This document shows, in pieces, positions 1 to 12,543 of a DNA stretch of 64,000 nucleotides. The notes beneath the pieces were generated by a model. That model saw only the letters and a program-made list of their open reading frames with translations, was not told where the DNA came from and ran no database searches. How positions within the stretch are numbered: the stretch's first letter is position 1; every line of letters starts with the position of its first letter. The stretch comes from Apus apus. Lineage: Eukaryota > Chordata > Aves > Apodiformes > Apodidae. Position numbers and translations under genes: made by a program. The stretch is from contig NC_067282.1 in assembly GCF_020740795.1 (NCBI RefSeq), forward strand, positions 126,413,132 to 126,477,131, given 5' to 3'.

Positions 1-2734
1 CAAAACCTTCTTACTTTGCTAATGCATACTTCATAGGTTGTTTTTGACCTAGCCTCCTGTTTGTGCTGTTGATGGTGTCACAAGGGCCCAAACAAGTCCT
101 CCCCTGTAGAAAGTGAGGCATTTATTTTAACAGTTTATGTCAACCCCAGGAGAGGGCAATCAGCAGAAGTTGCACTCACAACACTAAAGCAAGGGCAGAG
201 GGACTGTGCGGGGATGTTTGGCCATAATGTGACCCTTAGCATGGCCCCAGGAAGGAACCCTTCAATGCAGCATCCCCACTTCCAACAGGGGCTGATTGGT
301 AAAGTCCTGATGTGGCTGTAAAGAACCTTCACTGAAGGTAATTTATTTTTTATTTGCTACATCAGTACTGATATCCACTAGCAAGACAAGAAAGTGGAGC
401 ATTTGAGTGGCTCATCAGTGGCAGTGATTCTCTCACCCAGAGCTCTACAGCTTCATGTTTCATCTTCATCTTTCAGCTTCGTGTTCTGTTTGGTGCATTC
501 ACAGCCGTTACCTCAGGCCACAGAGCAGAGACTGGCACTGGAGAGCTGTTTGCCACCACAGTGCTGGAAAGCAGTGGGGGACAGATGATGGTCCTCAGCC
601 ATTTTGAGTTAAATACCTGGTTCCACAGACATCACAAAATTAGGCAGTCCAAGACACCTCACCGAGCTGTCAATCCACAGCTCTGCTCCAAAATGAGGTA
701 ACCTCACCCCATCACAGTACAAGAACAACAGATCACATGGGTCTGAAAGACACAGGACTCTCTAGAAACTTCATAGGCACAGGATTTTATTATTGTAGGT
801 TTTGTTGTTGTTGTTGTTTGTTTGTTTGTTTGTTTTACAACTTATGCCAGAAGTAGGTCTTCATTCACTCCAAATGATATTGTGACAGAGATTATTTGGC
901 TATACTACCACACTAGTAAATCAAATGGCGGCTGGGAGAGATGAACTGATCAGCACTTAAAATTGATGTTTAAAGATTTTTTAGCAGCCAACTAGCTACC
1001 TTCCAAATGGTTCATGGTTTAGGGGTCAGCACATGGCAAAGAATGGTCTAGAAGGAAGTCAGCATGCAGTAAGCCTGTAATGGAGTGTAAGAGAGTTTAA
1101 CAGTATGGCCACTCCATGTCCATTGGCTCCAGAGCCAGAGAAGAGTCTTGTTTAATTTACTGTGACAGAGTTAGCCTTTTTCTCCGAGTGGGCACTGAAC
1201 CAATTTATATTCACTTTATTCACTTTTCATACTTGCTAATTACTTTAGCCTCCCTGCACAGTACCAAAACCATTAGGGGCAAGGGACTAATGCAGTTTAG
1301 GCCCAAAGTCTTCTTTCACTAGTGTCTCTACATGTAATGCTTGCTTCGCTGGGATGACGAAGGTTCTTTACCAGGACTTCCACTGATTTGATCCCATACA
1401 CAAACACTACCTGTCAGAGCTCAAGCCAATGCTACTTTGAGACAAAGTCAGGTTACTCAGAATACTTACACAGGGTTCACATGTTCCCACGGCTTCATCT
1501 ACAGATCTCCGTGTTCTTTCTGAGCTGGAAAGGAGAGCTTCCTTAAATCTCGTGTTGCCTATCAGGAACTGGAGTACAGGGAAATACAAGGATCCCTTTA
1601 ATTGCATCCCTGAGCTGCTGGCTTGCATGTGGCAAAAATCACTACAATGCTAGAGTTAGGGAAGCATGGATGTTCTAAATCCAATAGGAAACAAATGGTA
1701 AATACGTCTTCCAGGCCAGAACTGGTACTTTTGAGTATACTCATCTTGTTGACAACAATTCTTACAGAGGCTGCAGGCTCACTCAGCATTATCTGCTGTC
1801 ATAACTGCAGCAATGCCATTTTAAGCAACCCAAAGCAGAACTGCTGGCTCATACCGCTTCTTAAGAAGGGATAAGGACAATTCATGTTAAGGTTTCAAAG
1901 CTCACAGACTGAACAGGGCCTGCTGGTGTTTAGGGACTTTGCAAATGCTTAGTAGCAATTTGTTACCAAGTTATCAAGCAACCTCTTTCCCTGACGCAGA
2001 CTCCTTTAGCAGAAGGCACTATTTTCAGGACAGCAGCATCCTTTGAAAACCTTACACAACTATCTACATCTTTGTAGACACTTTTTCCCCTTCTAGTCGT
2101 CATGTGTCTCCTCAAATGTTTGAGACAAAAATCTTCTGATTATGTGCAGGAAAACAGTTATCTCAGTTCCTTGTTCCTTAGACAGAGGGCACCTGATGCC
2201 GATTATTCCTATAAACCAACAACTTCAGAACATAATTAGTAATATTGTCAAAAGGTCCTGCAAATAATTAAGGCCCTGACTGGCCAATGGTAACACCACT
2301 TGAAGGAGTACGTCATGCTTTCAAATGTGGACTGATCTAAAGCTTTAATAGTTGAGAGAAGAAACTGAATTAAGTTCAAGTTAAATGGTTGTTTCCTTTT
2401 CCTGTTTCCACTCTACCACCTCACGCTGAATGGAGGAGTAGGACAGTGGATGCCTATCCATGAAAGTAAGCCCCTTTCTCAAGCTCTTGCATCTTCATTT
2501 TAAGTTCAGTTGTGTTTCGGTGGGACTCACACACCTTTGGGACATCCTTTGCTACAGTCTCACCTGGCCATCAGTCACCTACCAGATAATTCAGCATCCT
2601 CAGCTAGGATGTTCCACCTCACAACTCCTCAACAGCTTGTGGGGACATAACCCTAACAAATACCCCTGTCACAAGTGTATTGTCATTGATGACATGACAG
2701 CTACAGAAATGTCCAGTTCCTTCTGAAAGCTAGT
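1..2734. other. Gene-free AT-rich stretch
   Basis: I see no exon-like reading frame with sensible splice sites and no recognisable protein. The short open frames are of the length expected by chance. It contains one GTT/GTTT simple repeat and otherwise looks like unique intergenic DNA. Confidence 0.5.
797..834. repeat. GTT/GTTT simple repeat
   Basis: A short microsatellite made of GTT units followed by GTTT units is directly visible. It could also be a decayed poly(A)-type tail read on the other strand. Confidence 0.8.
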
Positions 2735-3045
2735 GAAGTATTCAGCTCAATCACTTCCTTTGGCAATGAATTCACCAGCCTAATCTCATTATATGGAAAA
2801 GTATTTCCCCGTTTTCACTCCCCAGTTTCATTGAACAGTCCATTTGTTCTCATATTAAGAAACAGAAAGAACAGAAGCTCTCAAGTCTCCTTTTCCTACT
2901 CTAGCAATTATTTTACAAATTATCTGTCCACTTTTATGTATCTTCTTCCCAAAATGGCAATCTCAGTTTTTCTAATCTCTGTCTCAGAGTTTTTTACATG
3001 CCTTACTCATTCATGTCACCCTTTCCTGAAGTCTCCTTTCTAAGG
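2735..3045 (-). mobile_element. Old CR1/L3-like LINE remnant (tentative)
   Basis: The stretch resembles the 3' part of old amniote CR1 elements read in antisense: an 'agtttcattgaacag' block, then a pyrimidine-rich run. Similarity is judged by eye only and the copy is heavily diverged, so both the identity and the edges are uncertain. Confidence 0.35.
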
Positions 3046-4018
3046 GCAGATTTCTGCATCCTCCCCAGAGCATTCAGACAAAGTTGTCCACTCTTGCATT
3101 GAAACCTCATGTCTATGATTACTATAGAGTTAATTTAAAAACCAGAAGGGGTAACATCAGCCCTTGCCACTGCACTTTCACCATTGAATTTCAATTACTG
3201 TTGTGCTGCCCAGTCTCCTTCCCTGTTTATGTCTGACTGAAGTCTTCCAGAGACCTCTCTAATATGGGTACTCTGAATTACTTTGTTTTCTGTAGAGCTT
3301 GTGGCTTCCCTGTTCATGTTTCCCTCCTCTTTCCAGATGAACAACAAAGAAACACAAAATAGGACACAACCTGCTTTTAACCTTCTGCCATGATGAAAAT
3401 TCATTGTTCAATTCCGCCTTGCTTATAAGCTTGCTGCTTATAGAACAGTTCTTGTTCAAAGACAGTTCTTCTCATCTTACACCATAATGCTTAAAATTTT
3501 TTAACATTTTTTGTTTTCACAATTTAGGGAAGAACATTTTAGAAAGTCCCTCCTTAATTCTGGAATTTTTTTTCCTAGTGTTCAGCCTAACCTTGACCAC
3601 TCTACGCCTACTTGTTCTTAAACATCCTTCCCATTAAAAAAGCTTCGTTCCCTGCTTATTACTTATCATCAGGTTTGCTTCTGACCAGCCATGAGATCCT
3701 TTCTCATTTTACTAGGCAAGGTTTTTAAGACAAAGGTCTGGTGACAGGATCTTCATTCTCCAGAAAATTCTGGAAGCGATTCCTACACCTGTTTCAGTTT
3801 GAGTGAATCTTTATTGAGAAAAAATAATCAGACTTACAATATTCCATATGAGACTTTTTTTCAATAGAAAATTCTCTTGATACTTTCCTGGATCCCATTT
3901 ACCTTTTAGCAGTTCATGGTGTGTGACCAGTTAACAGTCAAAGATCCTTTGACTCCTTTTCTTTCATTACCAACTGGTGAGTTACCAGGGGTGGAGGAAG
4001 TTATTAGTCACTATATTA
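3046..4018. other. Gene-free stretch
   Basis: No exon, RNA gene or clear repeat is visible. Parts are pyrimidine-rich and may continue the degraded LINE remnant to the left. Confidence 0.4.
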
Positions 4019-4937
4019 CACAGAATCACCAAGGCTGAAAAAAAGACCTCTGAGATCATCAAGTCCAGCTTATGACCTAACACCACCACATCAGCCAGAC
4101 CATGGCACCAAGTGCCACATCCAGCCTTTTCTTGAACACATCCAGGGATGTGCCTCCACCACTTCCCTGGGAAGTCCATTCCAGTGTCTAATCCCCCTCT
4201 CCACGAGGAAGTGCTTCCTAAAATCCAACCTAAACCTCCCCTGGAGGAGCTTCAGGCCGTGCCCTCTCATCCTGTCACAAGTTGCCTGGAAAAAGAGCCC
4301 AGCCCCACCTGACTGCAACCTCCCTTCAGGTAGTTGAAAAGAGTGAGAAGGTTCCCCCCTGAGTCTCCTCCAGGCTGAACAACCCCAGCTCCCTCAGCCT
4401 ATCCCTCTAGTCCCTCCACCAGCCTTGCTGCTCTCCTCTGGACCTGCTCCAGCACCTCAATGTCCTTCTTGCAGTGAGGGGCCCAGAACTGCACACAGTA
4501 CTTGAGGTGAGGCCTCACCAGTGCTGAGCACAGGGGAGAATCACACCCCTGCTCCTGCTGGCTACACCATTCCTGGTACAAGCCAGGATGCCACTGGCCT
4601 TCCAGGCCACCTGGGCACACTGCTGGCTTGTGTTCAACTGGTTGTCAACCAGTACTCCCAGGTCCCTCTGCTGGGCAGCTCTCCAGCCACTCTTCCCCCA
4701 GCCTGTAGCTCTGCCTGGGGTCGTTGTGGCCAAAGTGCAGGACCCTGCACTTGGTCTTGTTGAATTTCATGCCATTGGCCTCGGCCCATAGACCCAGCCT
4801 GTCCAGGTCCCTCTGCAGCTTCTTCCTGCCCTCCAGCAGATCAGCACTCCCCCACATCTTGGTAGCATCCGTGAACTTACTGAGGGTGGATGAAATCCCC
4901 ACATCCAGGTCATCAATAAAGATGTTGAAATGGCACT
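4019..4937 (-). mobile_element. CR1 LINE fragment, antisense
   Basis: This is a 5'-truncated chicken-repeat-1 non-LTR retrotransposon lying in antisense. The characteristic 3' end (read here as 'cagaatcaccaagg') is at the left edge. The sequence continues through the conserved 3' UTR and into the C-terminal part of the reverse-transcriptase frame (minus-strand pieces with '[20 protein letters not shown]' and 'GLEG' motifs). The frame is broken by stops and frameshifts, so the copy is dead. CR1 copies are normally 5'-truncated, as this one is. Confidence 0.93.
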
Positions 4938-6540
4938 ATTAATTAATATTACTAATGACATTTATTAATGGCACTAAGTTTTGCATACCTGAATCTCATC
5001 CAAGACATCATTTCACCCAAACCTCAGAAGGCTTTCAATATTCATTTATGACATCCTAGTAATTCTCTTCTTCTATCTTCTGCCATCAGCAAATTTCCTC
5101 CAAAAGCTCTTCTTATTTATACCAAAGCCATGAATTCAAATATGAAAGCCCCCAAAGTGACCTACATTAGAAATGCCTTTCCCCTATCAAGATTTTGTCT
5201 TTGGGGAGCAGTCTCAAAATCCTTTTATTCATATATATATATATATATGTAAAAGATTAAATGTTTTTCTTTTATTAACTTCTTTATTGATACATCTGGA
5301 AATCTGAGAAGGGAGTTTATGAGATATTATTTGCTTTAAAAAATCATCACAGTTATCATAGTCTTTCAGGTGTTTTGATGTATTTTTAATCACCATTCTG
5401 ACCAGCTTTAAAGAAACTGTGGGTACATACAGTCTGTATTGTCTCCTCTGATGCTCTGGTACCATGGCAACTTTCTATGAGAGACCACATATTTTCCTAA
5501 CCCAAGAAGCCAAGGTACCCAACAACTTCTCACTTGAAGTTCTCTAGAATTCCTGGAGGTATGCCATATCATGTTTTAAATTATTTGGTCCAACATTTGT
5601 CCTCGTGAGATCTCAATCTCCAAAAACATTGTAAAAAACAGAATGGACACAGGACAAAACCATAAAAGCCTCCTACATTCTCAAAACTGAAGGTGGATAT
5701 GAAAAAGCAAAGCTTTTCTTGATTGTTTTCTTTAACCTCACTTGGTCCAGTGTACCCACCAGTTCTTTCACAGGCTTCCTGGACCTCACACCCAGCAAGA
5801 CTCTCACGTTCGAGATTCCCTCCTAATTATCACATGCTGCAAATTCAAGCTTCTCCCTCCTGTAAATTTTTAAGAACATTTTGCTTGACTCCCAGTTTCT
5901 CAGAAATCAAAAGTCACAAGGGTATCCTGTTTTCCTTTTTATCCATGGGAATGCTTGTCATCCATCTATCCATTACTATTATTATTGCCAATATCATAGG
6001 TATTTGCAGAACTTCTAAGGATTTTAATCTTTTACTATTAACTCTGATGTCTGCTTTTCAGTCAGAACGCAACAGCATGCAGTGCTCATTAGTCTGAGCT
6101 ACTGCAATCCAACGTTATATCCTGTCTGCACTTTCACACAACCTGCTTTTGAAGTGGCAGACAGTTAATCATACTTACTGTGCTTCAGTGTCTGTGAAGC
6201 ATAGTGGCTCCTTCAAAAGTGGTTTGAGGTGGTTCTATGTGTACTGTTTCACAGTTTTCCTAGCTCTCAGCTAGCTGGGATGTGACCACAGCTCACAGCT
6301 CTCCTTCCCTGGCACTCTTGCCTAATATGAAGACCAAAACTTTGAGGCACAAAACAGTGTTTTCCTTTAAGGACAGCTACTATTTGATCTTCTGGTTTGT
6401 TCACTATAACTATCTGAAACTTAAAGTACAATTTTGCCAATTCAGTACAGGAAGGAGCTGTATCCATCTTCCTCTCTCAGAGCTGTTTTAATGCTGCAGG
6501 GCTAACAGGAAAGAAAAATATTTAAAATTATTTCAGTCCA
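4938..6540. other. Gene-free stretch between two CR1 copies
   Basis: AT-rich unique sequence with a short AT microsatellite. The longest open frame is 124 codons at 5723-6097; it has no recognisable domain and no supporting splice or promoter context, so I treat it as chance. Confidence 0.45.
5231..5248. repeat. (AT)n microsatellite
   Basis: Nine AT dinucleotides in a row are directly visible. Confidence 0.9.
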
Positions 6541-7390
6541 TTGTGTCAGAGGATCTGCTTGAGGGCAGGGAGGCTCTGCAGAGGGATCTGGACAGGCTTG
6601 ATGAATGGGCCAAGGCCAATGGCACGAGTTTCAATAAGGCCAAACAATGGGTCCTGCACTTCAGCCACAACAACCCCAGCAGCACCACTGGCTTGGGGAG
6701 GAGTGGCTGGAGAGCTGCCCAGTAGAGAGGGTCCTGGGGTGCTGACTGACAGCTGGATGAACATGAGCCAGCAGTGTGCCCAGGTGCCCAAGAAGGCAAA
6801 CAGCATCCTGGCCTGCATCAGGAATGGTGTGGTCAGCTGGAGCAGGGATGTGATTCTCCCCTACACTCGTCCTTGGTGAGGCTGCACCTTGAGCACTGTG
6901 TGCAGTTTTGGGCACCACAGCATAGGAAGGACATGAAGGTGCTGGACAGGGTGCAGAGAAGGGCAACTGGGCTGATTAGGGGTCTGAAGATCAGGTCTTC
7001 TGAGGAGAGGCTGAGAGAGCTGGGGCTGTTCAGCCTGGAGAAGAGGGGGCTGAGGGGAGACCTCATTGCTCTCTACAACTGATAGGAGGTTGCAGTGAGG
7101 TGAGTGTTGGCCTCTTCTCCTTAGTGACTAGTGATAGGACAAGAGGAAATGGGGTCAAGTAGTGCCAGGGGAGGTTCAGATTGGGTATTAGGAAAAATTT
7201 CTTCAGAGGAAGAGTGGTGAGGCATTGGAACAGGCTGCCCAGGGAGATGGTGGAGGCACCGTTCCTGGAGGTGTTAAAAAATGGGCAGACATGGTGTTTT
7301 GGGAGATGGTTTAGTGGTTAGAGGTTGTAGGGGAGACAGTTGGACTTGATGGTCTTGAAGGTTGTTTTCCAGCCTTGATGATTCTATGAT
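6541..7390 (+). mobile_element. CR1 LINE fragment, sense
   Basis: This 5'-truncated CR1 copy reads in the sense direction. It begins in the C-terminal reverse-transcriptase region ('[21 protein letters not shown]'-type frame near 6543). It passes the '[19 protein letters not shown]' block near 7010-7070 and ends with the 3' UTR and the terminal 'gattctatgat'. Stops and frameshifts break the frame. It is inverted relative to the copy at 4019-4937. Confidence 0.94.
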
Positions 7391-9477
7391 TAGTCACAAT
7401 GCACTTAAGCACCTGAACAGCTGAGTAAGAAGGTACCTTTTCACCTACCACTTTCTAGCAGATAATCACTTTAGAACTTTGCTGCATTTTGCTTTGTGTT
7501 CATTGAGCCTATAGGAACATAACGTGTAACAGTACCTCTGTGAGCTTTTGGGACCTAGAATGTGATACTGTCAGTTTACCTGTATAACTACTGAAATGTC
7601 TTATTTGTGAGTACTTCATAGTCCTTAATGTACTACGTCAGGAAAGTACAATTATCAAGGAAATAATTTTCTTATGGAAAACTTTTTAAAAGTTTTACAC
7701 TGAAGGAAAAAAAAAAAACATGAACAGGCACTGCAAATGTATGTAGTACAAATTCACGTTATTCACTGACACCACCTGCTCTTCCCAAGAAAAGTTCCTT
7801 TGTCTCATCCAGGTCTAGAGCACAGTAGACCACAGGGCACTGAAAATGCTTCAGAAGACCTCAACATCTTTCTCTGACAGATCATGCCAGTGGGAATCTC
7901 ATCCCCAGGCGTCCCCTGCTCTGTGCCTTACAAGCACTGAAATTGTACAGGAGTCTGTATTTAAGTATTACTTATTCTTGTGTGAGCAGCTGCTGACTCT
8001 GTCAGCTCTCACTTCACCCTCCAGGCTGTTGAGCTTGAATGGAAGCTCGAAAACAAGATTCTTACGTACAATTTTTCCCCACCAGTCTGTCTAGGAGACG
8101 TCACTTCCAGGCACCCATTCAGAGCACCCCTTGGCCACAGGGAACCCGTAGGATGGGCTGGGACAGACCAAGCATATAATAGTTAAAACATTCTCCCAAG
8201 CTCGTGGGAGATCTGGATCCCAGCTCCTGCCTCCCTGCATTGCTTTCTGTCAGAGATATCACATAATTAAGTAGTTTGCAGTATTTGTCATTTTCTGTCT
8301 CCCTGGTCCATATACTGACTGAACGTCTTGAAGACCAGGGTTTATAATCCATCTATTTTTGTCTCCATTCATATTTATTAATTCACATAAAGAAAAAGCA
8401 CTTCAGGAAAAAAAAGCCTTAAAAAGCAACTGCCTCAAATTACCTAAACCTGGGTAACAGGACCGTTTACCTAAGATACGCTAGTACATCTGTATCTCAA
8501 ATAGGGCAGACATAGAAGGAGCAGCCTCCTTCCGCTCATGATCCTTGGGAATGAGTCCTGCTCTGCTCCAGTACCTACCTACAGCCACTAAACACGCCTG
8601 AAAGGTCCAGGGAAAAACAGGTGACCTAGGCTTAAACCCCTAGTATAAGCTCTAAGAAGAATGAAAGTCCCTTGCAGAGATCTAAAAAAAAACACGCAAG
8701 AAGAGTTCATGAAAATAAGAGACCAAGAAAACAGGAGAAATACTTGATTTTTGTCCTTGCAAAGGGAAAGGTCATGGTACAAACCAAAGATTTAAAAGGC
8801 ACAAGAGAACCAGAATGAAAAGAGACATTACAAATGCATCAATTAGGAGAAGAACTTCAGCTAGAACTTGTGCCTTAGTGGACAGAGAAGAATCCAATTA
8901 TGAGACTAAAACTGATAAGGAACCAGGCTTTGTTATTTCTGCAAGTCACAGAACTGCCTGCTTCAAAGCACATGAAAATGCAGCTGTAGCCTGAAAAATG
9001 ACTATCACAACCATGCACAACGGCATGGAGCCTGCACAGAGTCAGGCTTAGAAAGGAACAAAGAACAAACCGTCAGTCACTAAGAAACTAAGGCTGGGAC
9101 TTTCCTTCTTTTGGAAAGGACTTTCTGTATCGAAGGCACAGCCAACATCCCTGTCTTCATTTCTGAGGGTTTCAGGGAAGGCTTCATATAGTTACAGGTC
9201 CTATTTAAAAGCAGGGATGGGCCCAGGGCAGACGGGATGTACCATGTAGGAACTGTACTGGTTTGGGTGGCAGGTGTCCACTCAAAATATTCCATTATCC
9301 TTCCCAGTTAGTAAAAGACCCGGAGCACGTCTGATTTGATTTTTTAATGTAATCTGACAGGGTTACAGCAGCACTCTCCTTCAGCAGACACAGTTTTAAC
9401 AGATAAAACACGTTGTGTTGCTGAGAGCCTGCGTGGGAAAAGGACACACTTCACCTTCTGAATTGTCATACCTGCTG
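7391..9477. other. Gene-free stretch
   Basis: No exon with convincing splice sites or recognisable protein is visible. The segment ends in an AT-rich cluster of poly(A)-signal hexamers, so part of it could be the 3' UTR of an unseen transcript, but nothing proves that. Confidence 0.4.
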
Positions 9478-9513
9478 AATAAACATTTATTTGTATAAAT
9501 ATTAAAAAATAAA
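9478..9513. terminator. Cluster of poly(A) signal hexamers on both strands
   Basis: AATAAA occurs at 9478-9483 and 9508-9513 and ATTAAA at 9501-9506 on the plus strand. TTTATT at 9486-9491 gives AATAAA on the minus strand. The cluster sits just left of the GC-rich block. It could end a transcript from either side or simply reflect AT richness. Confidence 0.3.
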
Positions 9514-9779
9514 CAATTTATATGCCATAAACAAGCTCAGCAGCTCCCTTTGCTCCAGTCTACGTGACTATCCGAGGGACCCCACGCTCCCCCCACGCAT
9601 CCTCACCGTCACGCTGCCCGGGGCTGCACCCGGCGGCCAGAACCAGCCCCATCCCGCAGCTCCCTCGTGGGCGCGGGTGGAAGGACAAGACGGAGCCCCC
9701 CGCTGCCACGTTGCAGGGGCCGCTCCCGGCGCCTGAGCGGTACAAGGCCCGCTGGGGAAAAGGCCGCCACGCCCGGCGA

Positions 9780-10210
9780 CGGGAGCGGGGACACACGCAC
9801 CGCAGCGGGGACACGCGGGAGCGGGGACACACCCCGCAACTCGGGGACACACGGGAGCCGGGACACGCTCCGAAGCGCGGGGACACGCGGGAGCGGGGAC
9901 ACACGGGAGCCGGGACACGCTCCGAAGCGCGGGGACACGCTCCGAAGCGCGGGGACACGCACGGGAGCGGAGACAGACGGGAGCGGGGACACACCCCCCG
10001 CACCTCGGGGACACACGGGAGCGGGGATACGCTCCGCAGCACGGGGACACGCACCGCACCGGGGACACGCACCCCGCACCTCGGGGACACGCGGGAGCGG
10101 GGACACAGCCCGCACCTCGGGGACACACCCCGCAGCGCAGCGGGGACACGCGGGAGCGGGGACACACGCCCCGCAGCGCGAGGACAGACGGGAGCGGGGA
10201 CACGCCCCGC
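9780..10210. repeat. GC-rich minisatellite (GGGGACACRCGGGAGC-type)
   Basis: A degenerate tandem array repeats a core of about 16-22 bp around 'gcggggacacacgggag', with variants such as 'ctccgaagcgcggggacacg'. More than twenty copies of 'ggggacac' are visible. The array lies directly upstream of the CpG island and keeps all frames open on both strands, which creates spurious ORFs of 200-450 codons rich in Arg, Gly, Thr and Pro. Confidence 0.9.
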
Positions 10211-10229
10211 AGCGCTGCCGCCCCCGGGC

Positions 10230-11190
10230 CTTGCCGCGCATGCGCCGGCCGGTGTCCAGCGGCAGCCGCCCGGGCCCGCGGCGCCAAGCGGAAGCCATGG
10301 GCCGCGGGCAGGAAGCGGCCCCCGCGCACCGTCACCAGCCGCCCCGCGCCCCGCTCGTTTGACTGGCAGCGGAGGGCCCCCAATGGGAGCTACTTCTCGC
10401 TCCCGTCCGGCCCGCCTCCTGCAGGGCCACGGCCAATCGGAGAGGAGGATTCCCCCCCCGCGTCATGGCCGCCGTTTGATGGGCGGGTGCAGGAGCCAAC
10501 CAAAGAGTGCGCTGCGGCCTAGCCCCGCCTCCCGGCCCTGGGCGCTGTGGCCTGGAGGCGCTAATGGGGCCGGTGCGGGGGAGGTGAGCGGCCCCGGTGC
10601 CCCCGCGCGGCAGCCCCGCCGGGCAGCCCCGCCGCAGCCGCCGCCGCCTCCCGGGGCTGGGGAGGCCCAGCGGCGGGTGCCGCCGCGGCTCCGCTCCCCG
10701 TCACACGTTCCCAGGCTGGCTGCGACACGGGGCGGGGAGGAGCCGCCCGGCCCTTGCGTGCGAGGGCCCCGGGTGCTCTTAAGGTGGCGCAGCGCGGCGC
10801 GGGGAGGAGCCGGCTGGGTCCGCCCGGGGCGCGGGGCCCTGCCGCCCGGAGGCGCGGCCCCGGCGGGGGCAGTCGCGGCGTCAGGGGAGCTGTGGGCTTG
10901 GGGCGGCCTGTGAGGTGCTCGGCGGCTTCACCGCCCCCGTGGCCTCCGGGGGGGGGAGGGACGGCGAGAGCTGAACGAGGGCGCTTTGTTGTCAGGCCGA
11001 GGGGAGCGGGTGGAGGAGGAGGGAGCTCCTCGCCTTGTGCGCCGGGAGCTGAGAGCTGTCACGAGCCTTCCCGCCGCGGGGAAAGGAGCTGTCGCGCCGA
11101 GGGCAGGGCAGCGGGAGGGCCCTCGGGTTTTGTCCAGCCGTGTACCGTCCCGAGCCCCTCGCTGGTCCGGTCGGCGCTTCTAGAGGCGTA
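10230..11190 (+). promoter_or_regulatory. CpG island 1, probable promoter (possibly FOXJ2)
   Basis: The segment is very GC-rich with dense CpG. It contains a CCAAT box at 10433-10437 (NF-Y type) and a GC box at 10523-10530 (Sp1 type). It also has YY1-like 'catggccgcc' sequence near 10465-10475 and a strong splice donor GAG|GTGAGC with GT at 10584. This is the architecture of a TATA-less housekeeping promoter followed by a short first exon. The next plus-strand gene is FOXJ2, about 20 kb downstream, whose first coding exon has a splice acceptor 20 nt before its ATG. A non-coding first exon must therefore lie upstream, and this island is the best-supported site. Assignment to an unrelated or divergent gene is possible. 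Confidence 0.55.
10440..10583 (+). other. Putative FOXJ2 non-coding first exon (end set by donor)
   Basis: The right edge is the consensus donor at 10583/10584. The left edge is only a guess placed after the CCAAT box, because no TSS can be read from sequence. Joining this exon to the acceptor at 30701 would give a 5' UTR with an intron of about 20 kb. Confidence 0.28.
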
Positions 11191-12543
11191 GGGTGCTGTC
11201 GAGTATCTTGCCTCTCTTGTAGTCAGGATCATAAACACATACAAAGCGCTCAGCTTTAAACCACCGGTTTTAGCCTCTTGATCACGTAAGACACATTGTT
11301 ACATCAGGCTACCCAGAAAAGCAGCCAGGTACTTTCCATGTAGTACTCTGAGAAATTATTTAGGGGACATTAACATGAACAACTAAAGTAATTTTATATA
11401 TATTTATACACAAATATATAAAAGAGATTTTCCTGGAAAGGTTTTGGAAAAAAACACAACGACCCTCAAACCAACCAGCAAACACTACTCAGAGAAAAAT
11501 GTGTTAGAATACGTGGACGTTACACTGGATTGCTGAGGTGCCTGTTTACTACTAGTTGCAAACAGAAGGAACAGTACTTCAGTCAGGATGTGGAAGAGAA
11601 TTCTCTCCTGAATATCATAAGCTTCAATGTCCTAACTACCAAAAACCTGTCACCTCCCATACCTTCCTGGATACCGGAAGCCTGAACTGCCTGCTACCCA
11701 CCTGTTAAAGTTTATAGCTTTCTCTAGAGAAATATTAACAATTCAGTCATGCACAAAAACACTGGTATCTCGAAAAAAACGGAGGATAAAGAACATTGAA
11801 TGTAGCGTAAAAATAAATGGTGACTACTTATTTTCCATGTCTCCATCTCCTAGCCCCTATTTTCTACTTAGCCTATAAAGGTTTTGGGATGGGTCTTTTT
11901 GCTCTATGAATGTGAAATACGATAATGAGATCATGATCCATTCACTTCTTGCCTGCCTCTTCAATTTTTATGTTGGCATTTTTCACATTACTCAAGTAGC
12001 ACATTAAGTTAGTTACATTGTATCTTTTTTTTGGTCTCTAAAAAAGCAGGTAATATTTCAGACACTCATTTGGGAGGGAGGATCCTGAAAACTAAGGGGA
12101 AAACAAATGGGGAACACACATTGGATGCTTGGCACGTGTCAAGCCCAACTGCAGTTTTCCGACACCTCTGCAGTTGGCTGTAGATCAAACAACTCGCAGA
12201 TACCACACATTAGTGCCTCCCAGCACAATGAGGTTTCTGCCTTGTCATTCAACAGTTACAAGGAACCTGTGCACAGTATGGATGTTAATCCTAGCTAGAG
12301 AGGGAGAACTTGGTGTGGAAATAGCAGGGAGATGCAAAGATCACCTAGCTCAAAGAGAAGTCCAGGGAGAGGCAGGAGGCCATGGGAACTGAAGCTAAGA
12401 TGTGTGTACCCAGGACCGGAGAGAGGATGAGGGAAAGACAGAGTAGAGCTCTTCAGTAGAGGTGGGAAGGAAAATCATGGATATTGGTTCTTGCTAATGA
12501 TTAAGAACACTGTAATGGGATCTGTAAGGAGATAATACTATGG
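11191..12543. other. Gene-free stretch
   Basis: AT content returns abruptly after the island. No exon, RNA gene or repeat family can be supported. Confidence 0.45.

Noticed and set aside
5723-6097. 124-codon plus-strand frame
   Set aside because: No recognisable motif, no promoter or splice context, and AT-rich spacer composition.
9564-10913. Open frame of 449 codons on the plus strand and several of 200-270 codons on the minus strand
   Set aside because: They coincide with the minisatellite and CpG island; the translations are repetitive Arg/Gly/Thr/Pro or Arg/Pro/Cys/Ser runs, open in several frames at once, with no domain.
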